From contig JBAYTR010000003.1 in NCBI GenBank assembly GCA_041675505.1, positions 1-64,000 of the forward strand: a stretch of DNA of 64,000 bases, in the 5' to 3' direction. Source of the stretch: JAGPCK01 sp041675505 (GTDB taxonomy: Bacteria; Bacteroidota; Bacteroidia; UKL13-3). The translations under genes were made by a program, and so were the position numbers. Shown here one piece after another: positions 43,811 to 52,200 of the stretch. Within the stretch, counting starts at the first letter, position 1, and every line of letters starts with the position of its first letter. Under the pieces are notes generated by a model. The model was not told where the DNA came from, did no database searches, and worked only from the letters and a program-made list of their open reading frames with translations.

Positions 43811-44886
43811 CAGGATGGATTATTTACAGGCGCTGACGGTGGGGTTGCAGGGGGTGGAGTGTTGTTGTTTTCAAACATCTTGATGCCCGCATAGGTGCCG
43901 TTACTTATACCCAGCAGCAACAGCATGTTGTTATCAAAATCAGGCATATTGAGTTGAGTTACCACCTGCTTTATGAAGAACACTCCTAATATGATATTGA
44001 AAACCAGCATTTGAAAACGATGAATGGAAATGCCGTTGTTATCTGATAACAAATCGGTGAGTAGTCCCGCTGATTTTTCGCCATCCTGGTGGCGGTTTTT
44101 ATTGTTGAGTTTGTCGTTGTTGTCAATTAAAGTACTAGCAGCAGTCGTTACTCCGCTTACACCCAACAACACCAAAGTAGAGGTAGATAGCGGGGCCAGC
44201 TCACCCGTAACCAATGCGATAAATATATAAGACAAGGCTACAATTACTGACCAGAAAGCAAGTTGAGTTCGACCTAAGCTGTAGGGACGTTGCTGAATAT
44301 CGGGCAACAGACTGTCATCTTTGAGCATGCCTCTTTTTACACCGAACAGCCAAAGCACAATAAGTAGAGCCATTAAAAACAGAGCCAGCACTAGGTAGCT
44401 GCTTCTGATAAGGATGATGTGGATGTCACTTTTACTATCAACCTGAGTAGCGATAGCTCCCGAAGAAGGGTAACCTATGCTTACACTTTCAGCAAGCAGG
44501 GTAGGATGAAAAGGAGATTGATAAAATACATTCCAGGGGTTGCTCCCGTTTCCGCGGGTAATTTTAAAAACCAGTTTGCCGGCAACGGTATCGGCCTGAA
44601 AGGCCTTAATACTGCTCATGGGTACATTGTTAAGAAACAGCTGTATGCGGGCAGTATCATTGCTGTGTTGCCTTATCAGCACATTGAGATGTTGCACGCT
44701 TACCTCTATTACATCACCCAAGCGGATGTCATTGGCTGCATCTGCCCGTATGTTTTTTACAGATGTTACCACAGGAGTTTGGACAGGTTCTGCAATAACA
44801 GTTTGGCTTACCGAATCCATCTGATTCTGTGCACCCGCCATAGCCGGTAGCAGGCAAATGAGTAGTGTAATTTGGGAAAGTTTCAT
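43810..44886 (-). CDS. Exported membrane protein with four helices, 358 aa
   Basis: ATG 44886 gives a signal peptide MKLSQITLLICLLPAMAGAQ. Residues 21-160 are a periplasmic beta domain (RLGDVIEVSVQHLNVLIRQH), followed by four transmembrane helices (about 163-188, 210-232, 237-258, 292-312) and a Pro-rich tail. Family not recognised. It is the second gene of the array 4 operon and overlaps the protease start by one base. I infer a membrane partner of the protease. Confidence 0.7.
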   Translation of the reverse strand: MKLSQITLLICLLPAMAGAQNQMDSVSQTVIAEPVQTPVVTSVKNIRADAANDIRLGDVIEVSVQHLNVLIRQHSNDTARIQLFLNNVPMSSIKAFQADTVAGKLVFKITRGNGSNPWNVFYQSPFHPTLLAESVSIGYPSSGAIATQVDSKSDIHIILIRSSYLVLALFLMALLIVLWLFGVKRGMLKDDSLLPDIQQRPYSLGRTQLAFWSVIVALSYIFIALVTGELAPLSTSTLVLLGVSGVTTAASTLIDNNDKLNNKNRHQDGEKSAGLLTDLLSDNNGISIHRFQMLVFNIILGVFFIKQVVTQLNMPDFDNNMLLLLGISNGTYAGIKMFENNNTPPPATPPSAPVNNPS

Positions 44887-44887
44887 A

Positions 44888-45049
44888 TTAACGTAGTTTA
44901 GGTTTTTTAGAGGTGTTTTTGGAAGTTCGTTTTTTGGGCGGGTTTGTTTCGAAGGCATCAAAGTCAATCCATACCTGTTGAAAGTAAGTTTCAACCAGAA
45001 TACGTTCTTCGTTTTTCAACCTTTTTTGGAGAGCTTTAACCAGTCTCAT
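44888..45049 (-). CDS. 53-aa basic protein heading the protease/patatin operon
   Basis: ATG 45049 to TAA 44888 encodes 53 residues: MRLVKALQKRLKNEERILVE, then TYFQQVWIDFDAF, and a Lys/Arg/Thr-rich tail. The first 37 residues can form an amphipathic helix; the tail is strongly basic. Its stop is 1 bp before the next start, and its own start is 55 bp from array 4 with a TAGCTTTA -7 element between. Its position as first gene of a tightly packed operon supports it. Function unknown. Confidence 0.55.
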   Translation of the reverse strand: MRLVKALQKRLKNEERILVETYFQQVWIDFDAFETNPPKKRTSKNTSKKPKLR

Positions 45050-45072
45050 AAACAATGACTTTAAATTTTAAG

Positions 45073-45080
45073 TAAAGCTA
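45073..45080 (-). promoter_or_regulatory. Putative -7 element (TAGCTTTA) of the protease/patatin operon
   Basis: Near match to TAnnTTTG, 24 bp from the nearest box of array 4; a TTG at 45104-45102 lies 21 bp upstream, directly next to that box. Confidence 0.5.
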
Positions 45081-45104
45081 CTCCGTAAAGCAGGGTGTAA
45101 GCAA

Positions 45105-45162
45105 TAGGGAAAACCCTAAATGTGCGTAGTGAAAACCCTAAATTTTTTTAGGGTTTCCACTA
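45105..45162. promoter_or_regulatory. Operator array 4: three 14-bp boxes at 22-bp steps
   Basis: TAGGGAAAACCCTA at 45105-45118, TAGTGAAAACCCTA at 45127-45140, TAGGGTTTCCACTA at 45149-45162. Upstream of the five-gene minus-strand operon ending with the patatin. Same phasing and same distance to the -7 element as the other arrays, more than 7 kb from the nearest one. Confidence 0.85.
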
Positions 45163-45234
45163 CTTCGCACTAAATAGTGTAAGTTCAGGCTTATTTGACC
45201 AGACGATCAGATTGAATGTAGAAAGGAGTTTGTT

Positions 45235-45288
45235 GTCAGTTCTAGCAATTGAAGTATAGTAGAGAAAATAGTCAGTTCTAATAACTGA
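45235..45288. repeat. Direct repeat of GTCAGTTCTA with a small hairpin
   Basis: GTCAGTTCTAGCAATTGA at 45235-45252 and GTCAGTTCTAATAACTGA at 45271-45288, 36 bp apart; the second copy contains TCAGTT/AACTGA, which can fold. Lies in the 300-bp stretch between array 4 and the terminator, where I see no gene. Confidence 0.35.
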
Positions 45289-45370
45289 TAGTAAAGGGAA
45301 AATTGTCAGGGGGGGTGTCAACCTTCCTGACTTCTATGTAACTTTCAAAGAAGCTTCTTAGCGACCAAAA

Positions 45371-45406
45371 AATAAAAAGCACACCAAATTCGGTGTGCTT
45401 TTTATT
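45371..45406. terminator. Strong bidirectional terminator
   Basis: A 15-bp perfect stem (45371-45385 with 45392-45406) holding the core GCACACC/GGTGTGC, flanked by A and T runs on both sides. It separates the 680-aa propeller gene from array 4 and its operon. Confidence 0.75.
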
Positions 45407-45477
45407 TTTGTTCTATACAAATGTTTTCTAACTATTAAAGTATGAGAGCAAATAGATTTCTTAGTGTCCCGTCTTTA

Positions 45478-47520
45478 TTACTCACGAATGAGTTTAATCG
45501 TTTTTACCATGTTATTGTCACTAATAATTTTTACAAAATATATTCCTTTTGGAGAGGCACTCAGGTTAATGCTAAGTTCTGTTGATGGTACTGTAGTGGA
45601 ATATACTTCTTTGCCGTACATATCAAGAACACTTAAGGAATCAAAAGGTTTATCACAGGTTACCCTGAATTCATTGCTAAACGGGTTAGGGAAAATGTTT
45701 ACATTAAATTGCTTTGGTTTTATTTTTTTATCGCTCAAAACGCTTGACACAGTGTTGTACAGAATGTAATTACTTTTTGTACCTATAAACAATGTGTCGT
45801 TTCTTTTATTTAGTGAGGTATATTCATCAGCGGGCAAACCACTTGTATTTGCAATCGTCCAGTCCGTTCCCTGATTGACAGAGTAGTATATTTTTCCGTT
45901 TTTGTTAAGCAGAAAAATGGTTTCATTGTCATCAATATATACATCAACCCAACCTTGTTCAGGCAGGTTGGAAGTAAGGTAGTCTACTTGTGTAGTGCTG
46001 TCAAAAGTTGTAGGTACACGCATAAAAGTGCCGGTATCCAAAGCAGGAATGCCAAACAAATAACCTCCGGCAAACACAATTTTTTTTATCGGGGGAGTGT
46101 TAACTATTGTTAGAGCACTTAATGATGATGGGCCAAGCAATATAATCCCTCCGCCATTCAAAGTGCCATATAGTTCCCAATCGCCTTCTGTCATATCGGT
46201 AACATATTTTCCTTCAGGTTTTTTCTCAAAGCGCTCATCGTATTCCCCGGTTGTTACATCCAGTGTTCTACCGTAACCATTAGACTTACACACCGGGAGA
46301 AAATAAAACTCCAACACCTTGTACAGGCAGGAGGCAGTAATATAACCGTCTCCGGCAATTGTTTCCCATTCGTTACGTGTGTTGTCCCATCTCCTGATAA
46401 AACTGGTTGTTACATTGTAAAGGGAATCATGGATTAAATAAATCTTCTTGTGGTTGTAAAAGAATGCACTGGGATAAGCTATTTTCCACTGTTTAAAATC
46501 AGGTGCAAGGTACATAATTTCTTCACCCGTAGTGGCTACAGCCATGGCATTGTCAGATACTGCTAAAGACATTACAGGGTAGCCGTTTAAGTTCTTGTTT
46601 GCCTTAGTCCATACTGTATCTGTTACGTTTGTTGTATATACACCTCTATAGTCGTTTGCGGCATACAGCTTGTTGTTTACTAATACCATGCCCTTTGTAT
46701 TTTTACAAGAACTGATGGTGGAATGGTATGACCATGTTGCTCCGGTATCTGCAGATTGCAGAATACGTATTTTATTGTTATTTATTTGTTGCAAGATAGC
46801 ATAAACCTTACCGTTGGTAGAGAAGAGTTGGTAAGGAGTATATCCGGGATTTGAAGTAGTTATTATTGTAGTATCAGTTTTGCCCAAGTTATAGTGCAGG
46901 ATGGCATTATCACGGAATAAAATGTGGTGATTATTTACCTTGGTGTTATGAAGAACGGAGTAGTTGGCTGCAGAAATTAGTCCCGTAACTGCTGTGGGGC
47001 TGGGTTTAAACAACAGCGATTTGTTTATCGCTAAAAATAATGTATCTTCTGTGTTGCAGACAGGCAATCTGATAAGGCTGCCAGATGTTTTGAGGGATAT
47101 GCTCCAGGTAGCTCCGTTATCAGTGGAGCATTTGATGGTATCAGGATTAAGAACGTACATGGCCGTGGTTGTTTTTAAAAACTGAAAAAGGTAGGTGAGA
47201 CCTGAGTTACGGAACAACTCCGTCCAAGTCTTTCCGTTATCCGTGCTGCGGTAAACAATAGTATCGGCAGCCACGTACAGGGTGTCTTTGTATACGCTTA
47301 AGCTGTTGATATTGCGGCTTTGTAAACCTGTATTAGAGGCCTGCCAGTCAATATTGGCAGTATCGCTGGTAAATATACCGCTGCCGTAAGAAGCTGTAAT
47401 CATTTTATCGCGGTTCAGAATTAAGCCCGTCATACGGCCACCTTCTAAATTGATACGTTTGAATTGTGCTGATGCAAATACTGAAAGATGCAAACAGATG
47501 AGTAAGTAAATGTATTTCAT
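45478..47520 (-). CDS. BNR/YCF48-type propeller protein with T9SS sorting domain, 680 aa
   Basis: Signal peptide about 1-18 (ending FASAQ). Asp-box-like repeats STDNGKTWTELF, STDNGATWSISL, SADTGATWSYHS and SVNQGTDWTIAN mark a beta propeller like that of the 21121 gene. The end FNVNIFPNPFSNEFRVTC ... VLDMYGKEVYSTTVPSTELSINLSASPKGIYFVKIIS is a type A sorting domain. Secreted through T9SS; ligand unknown. Followed by the terminator at 45371-45406. Confidence 0.8.
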   Translation of the reverse strand: MKYIYLLICLHLSVFASAQFKRINLEGGRMTGLILNRDKMITASYGSGIFTSDTANIDWQASNTGLQSRNINSLSVYKDTLYVAADTIVYRSTDNGKTWTELFRNSGLTYLFQFLKTTTAMYVLNPDTIKCSTDNGATWSISLKTSGSLIRLPVCNTEDTLFLAINKSLLFKPSPTAVTGLISAANYSVLHNTKVNNHHILFRDNAILHYNLGKTDTTIITTSNPGYTPYQLFSTNGKVYAILQQINNNKIRILQSADTGATWSYHSTISSCKNTKGMVLVNNKLYAANDYRGVYTTNVTDTVWTKANKNLNGYPVMSLAVSDNAMAVATTGEEIMYLAPDFKQWKIAYPSAFFYNHKKIYLIHDSLYNVTTSFIRRWDNTRNEWETIAGDGYITASCLYKVLEFYFLPVCKSNGYGRTLDVTTGEYDERFEKKPEGKYVTDMTEGDWELYGTLNGGGIILLGPSSLSALTIVNTPPIKKIVFAGGYLFGIPALDTGTFMRVPTTFDSTTQVDYLTSNLPEQGWVDVYIDDNETIFLLNKNGKIYYSVNQGTDWTIANTSGLPADEYTSLNKRNDTLFIGTKSNYILYNTVSSVLSDKKIKPKQFNVNIFPNPFSNEFRVTCDKPFDSLSVLDMYGKEVYSTTVPSTELSINLSASPKGIYFVKIISDNNMVKTIKLIRE

Positions 47521-47681
47521 GGTTTATGTATTTAAACACCAAAGTTAAGAAGCTGCATTAAATTTATCAAGAGGGTTGATAGAAAATAATATAGGCACAG
47601 TGCTGTATGAGGGGAGAGCAAACGCAAAGAAAAAGTCCTCCTTGCAAATGAGGGCTAGTGTGTGTGGGTAGAATGAATATT

Positions 47682-47704
47682 GGCACGAGCTGTAAGCTCG
47701 CGCC
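47682..47704. repeat. REP-like hairpin GGCACGAGCT-gta-AGCTCGCGCC
   Basis: 10-bp arms with one mismatch around a 3-base loop, 23 bp beyond the stop of the 123-aa gene. A very similar GC-rich palindrome is scattered between genes in many Bacteroidota. It differs from the 3168/4428/8854 family. Confidence 0.6.
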
Positions 47705-47727
47705 AGCGGGGGGAAGCAAAAGGCCAA

Positions 47728-48099
47728 TTAATCGGTTGCTTTTGCTTCCCTTATCAAGGGTGTAATTCTAAATACATTCTCTATTTCGGAATCAACAGCC
47801 CAATACTCTATCAAATTACTAAAAACTTCTTTTTCTGATTTCAATATTTCTTTAATCTCATTCCATTTATAATCTCTATCTAATTCTTTGTCATTAAGAA
47901 AATCATCATAAGAAGCAAGTATAATGGACATTGTGGCATATTTCAATTCATCTGACAAATCATTTTCATTATAATAAGAAATAAATTCATCAACCCTTTT
48001 ATTGTCTGCTAATTCAATATCCCAATCCTGCTCAATACCTTTATAGGGCAATGATAACTCCTTACTCAACTGCTCTATTATTTCTTTTCTTAAAATCAT
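47728..48099 (-). CDS. Small acidic protein, possible immunity protein, 123 aa
   Basis: Soluble, acidic and helical (DWDIELADNKRVDEFISYYNENDLSDELKYATMSIILASYDDFL), with no signal peptide. Family not recognised. AT-rich like the end of the RHS gene and placed two genes after it, where polymorphic-toxin immunity genes usually lie. The role is inferred from position, composition and general appearance. Confidence 0.5.
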   Translation of the reverse strand: MILRKEIIEQLSKELSLPYKGIEQDWDIELADNKRVDEFISYYNENDLSDELKYATMSIILASYDDFLNDKELDRDYKWNEIKEILKSEKEVFSNLIEYWAVDSEIENVFRITPLIREAKATD

Positions 48100-48172
48100 A
48101 TTAGTATCATTTAAGGAATAATTAATGGATAAGCTGTTTTAACTCCACCACCACCTATGTAGTTGGCTTTTG

Positions 48173-48580
48173 TTATAATCTAAAAAGTTGAATGATTGAT
48201 TTGTAATAAAATAAAATAAAAACTACTATTCCTATAATCAAATTGTAAAGCCCTATTACTTTATCAGAGGGAGAAAACAGAAAAGTATATGCAAAATATT
48301 CAATAACAAAAAAGGAAATCGTTGAAAGCACAAAATTTATTCTGTTTTCTATTTTTAGAATGAAGTACAATGGGACACTGGATAAAAGAACTAAAAAAAA
48401 TATATAAACTAGGATATACAAAACATAAACTAATGATAATTTCATCATCTCCATTGAAGTTTCAGCATTATTTGTAACTGCATTATTAAATCTGTTTCCG
48501 ATAAACGCAAGAACAAAAAAGAATAGAGCATACTTGACAAACAAATAACAAACACTATTTAAAAAGCTAACTTTAAACAT
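48173..48580 (-). CDS. Four-helix membrane protein, candidate immunity protein of the RHS toxin, 135 aa
   Basis: Four hydrophobic helices (about 10-28, 46-72, 80-100, 108-130) with short loops. It starts 4 bp after the RHS stop codon, so it is almost certainly on the same transcript. A membrane immunity protein would fit a toxin tip acting at the membrane or periplasm. Family not recognised; very AT-rich. Confidence 0.55.
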   Translation of the reverse strand: MFKVSFLNSVCYLFVKYALFFFVLAFIGNRFNNAVTNNAETSMEMMKLSLVYVLYILVYIFFLVLLSSVPLYFILKIENRINFVLSTISFFVIEYFAYTFLFSPSDKVIGLYNLIIGIVVFILFYYKSIIQLFRL

Positions 48581-48584
48581 ACTT

Positions 48585-49280
48585 CTATCGTTTATAAAAT
48601 ACTGATGGATAATATGAAAAATCCATTATAGGGCGTGGTCCTAAATTGTCTTTATAAGGACTTGGACTTGTCCAACCTTTTATGGGTGCCGTATGTGTTG
48701 CTTTAAATGACGGCTGATTATATTGCATTATGCTCATACCATTCATTTTAATACTTGCTGAAGGAAAAACATTTGTATAGGAAGCTATAGAAAGGGCACC
48801 TGTACTGCTTGTATAGTTAATATTTAACCTTTGTGCTACGTCTACAATTTTATATCCCATTATATTTAATCCAAATTCCTCTATAGGAGAAACACTACCG
48901 TGTTGTTCAAAATTCATACTAATTCCTTTTGATGTTCCTTTCAAACTAAATACATTATTACTACCACCCTCCCCTGGATAATAATCCCTAGCTGTACCTA
49001 CTGGAGTTATTCCAGGCTTAGTCCACATTCTTCCAGTTATACTTGTCAATTCACCACTACTATTTTCATTTCCTGTGAGTGTAATTTTTGATATTAGCTT
49101 ATCTCCAGTAGGAATGTTTAATAACGGACCATCCCACAATTTTTCATCTATATAACTAGTGAAATTGAATGTTAATGTCTTTCCTAAGTACGTTTCTTTA
49201 GCCTTGGTTGTAGCCTGTGAATTAGCATCCTTATCCCATCTAACATTGCCATCTGCACCCTGAACCCAATCGTCCCAACG
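48585..49280 (-). other. Exchanged-looking C-terminal tip of the RHS protein
   Basis: The 230 codons after the DPDG motif. By hand count, 14 of 60 bases are G or C at 48901-48960 against 33 of 60 at 50101-50160 in the shell. The tip contains GTARDYYPGEGG and FEQHGSVSPIEEFGLNIMGY but no known nuclease, deaminase or pore motif. Confidence 0.6.
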
Positions 49281-52200
49281 TCCGTCTGGGTCTATTCTGT
49301 TGATAGGGTTGTTACTTACAAAATGGTAAGGTGTCATTTCAGGTCTGCCGTGTGCCATCGGATCCACGCTCAAAAACCTGCCAATATCAGGGTCACTAAA
49401 GCGGGCCCAGCGGTAGTCATAACCGGTTTGCTGGTCGCGCTCATGGTGGGTACTTTGGTAGCGCTCAGGCTGGTCTTTCATATAAAAGCGCAGCAGTTTG
49501 CCGTAAGCATAATAATCGAGTACGTTTTCGAGGCTGCACTTGCTCAGGGTACAGTTTTCTCCAATTTGCGGGGTGTAGGTTACGCGTGTATTGCCCAGGT
49601 GGTCGTAAACAAAATAGGTACGCACGGGCAACAGCGCCTCAGTGCTGTTGGTGTATTTTTCACGGGCAATCAGCTCTGTTCCGTTCAGGTACAGTTCATC
49701 CAAAGTTTGGGCTGTTACTGCCCCCAAATTATCGGTGTTGTCTAAAACAAGTTTTACCAGCAGCAGGGCCTGCCCGCTTTCGTCTATGAGGGTGTACTGG
49801 TATAGCCCGTTTGGAGTCTCAAAATTAAGCAGGTATTGCTTGTATACCCGCTGGTTTTTGTAGTTGTACAGGTACTCATTGTTGTGTATGCTGTTGCCGT
49901 TATCTCGTATATAAAAAATGAGGTTATCGCGGCCGTACACAAAGTCCAGCAAATCCCGCTGTGCGGTGCTGCTGGTAATGTCTGAAAGCAGGTTACCGTT
50001 AGGGTCATAACTAAACGAGCGTACAGCGGGCGAGTTAAGGTTGCTCAGGCGGTTGTTGCCGGTGGCATAATGGTAGGTCCAGTTTACGGGTGCTGGTACA
50101 GTGCTGCCCGGCAGGGCATAGGTATTGCGCGTGAGTTGCGAGGTGTTGCCTATTTTATCATAGGTAAATGTTTCATCAGCCAGCAGTGCTGCGTTGGTTA
50201 CATCACCGGCAGGCGGGGTGCCCGGGCTATGCTGTGCGGTTAAATAATCCATGTGGTCGCCCACGGTGGCATCTACACCGGTTAAGCGGTTAAGGTGGTC
50301 ATAGGTGTAGGCACAGGCGGTAACATTGTCAAACGTATATTGTTGGGTGGGGTTGTGAAATAGTGTGGTTGAGTTGGTTTTGTACTTGCCCACGGTTGCA
50401 TTGATGTTACCCGAGTAATTGTTACTTACATTGCCCGGCATGGAGTTGTATGGCAGCAGGTTGGAGGCAGGTTGGTTGCCATCGTAATACAAGTCCCAAT
50501 CAAAATAATCGCCATGTTTATAAGTGAGCCTGTCGCGGTTGTCATAGCCGTAGTTTACGTTATACACCTGCGGGTTGCACAGGGCGTCATTTTCATTCTG
50601 GTAAGCTTTGTGGCTTTCACCGGTAAGTTTGCCTGAAGCCTTGTCATAGGTGTATTCAGCAAGCACTTTAGCATAGGTATCGGCTGTGTTTCGTTTTACT
50701 TTAACCACTGAAAGCCTGCTAAGCGGATCGTACTCGTATATAAAATGTTTGAGCTGTGCCAGCGTGTTGCTGTGGTTAAGGTAATTGCCGTTACCGGCCA
50801 GTTGTACCCAAAGGGTTTTGCCTGTAACCAGCCCCTGCAGGTTATAAGTATAATTAACTTTGTAAACATTGCCGCGGGTTATAGCGGCAGTTCCTGCAAT
50901 GCCTTTGCTGTAAAACTGGGTGAGTTCAAAGTCGAGTTTACCATCATTCAGGTAAGAATAAAATTTATACTCCACCGGCAGGCCGTTGTTGTTGTAGCTA
51001 ATGGTTTTGGCCACCCTGCCCGAGAGTTTTTGCAGGGCCGTACCAGTGGCCTGGCTGTGGTCCCAGGCGGGGGATGCGGTATTGAAGGTATAGCTGTCAT
51101 AAATGGCTGCCTTTTCACTTACCGTGGTAGTGGTATTGAGAAAATCAAACGGAACCACTGTGTGGTAGGTTATGAATGGATTATTGGGGTCAACGTACTC
51201 TGTTTTTTTAACGGTATGCCCGGTCCAATTGTAGCTATCGTTGCTGGAAAAAGTATTGGTGCATTCATAAAGTTCATCAGCTGATGTAGCAGGGTTGTTA
51301 TACAGCAGGCTGATGTTGAAATCCTGAAAAACAAACGGGAGCATTTTATCCCTGTCGGCATCGGGCAGGTGAGAGAAATTTAAGCAGGAGGTAGAGTGGT
51401 TAATACGGTACTGATGGGTTTGTCGTCCGTAAATGTCATACGTATAGGCTCTGTAATACATTTGAGCGGGTGTACCGTTACCGGCAAAGGCGTTGGCATC
51501 CTGTTCAAGTACCACCTGCCCGGCCTTGTTGTACATGTATCTTACGCGGCCGGCATCAACACTTATTTTTTCAGTGAGCCATCCCATCAGGTTGTACTTG
51601 TAGGTGGTCGCTTGTTTTTCAGGATTTATAACCTTGCTTATTTTGCCCTGGTGATTGTAATAAAACAGAGTGACAACGGGTGTGGTATTTTGGGTAACAA
51701 AGGCTTTTTCGGCCACTTTCTGCCCCAGCACATTGGCATAGGTGAAGTATTGTTTCCCATCCTGGTCGGTGTTTTTTTGCCGCAGGAAATAATAGGTAGC
51801 CGAAGCGAAAGCAGGCATTAATTCATCCCGTTCAGCAGTGCTTAAACCCAATTCGGTAACCAGTGCATTTTTATCAATTACGGTATATTCGAATTGCGAG
51901 GTGTGGGTTGATGTAGTGATGTTTTCTCCAAAATCGGCTTGCTTCAACACTCTTGATGCTGGAGTATTTTCATAGAGGTGCTCTATTTTATCCGCACTAG
52001 TAGGTTCAGTAGCATTTTGAAAATCGGCAGGCAAACCAAGCGACAGGCTTGAGGTGCTGGCCCCTGTAATTACTGTTGGTTTGTAGCTTCTTACTGCCCG
52101 CCCCCACAGGTCATAATGCACGTAGCCACTTTGGAAAACATCCGACCCGTAGGTAGTGGCACCGGTTTGGGTCTGACTGGCCGTGTAAAGGCTTTTGCCA

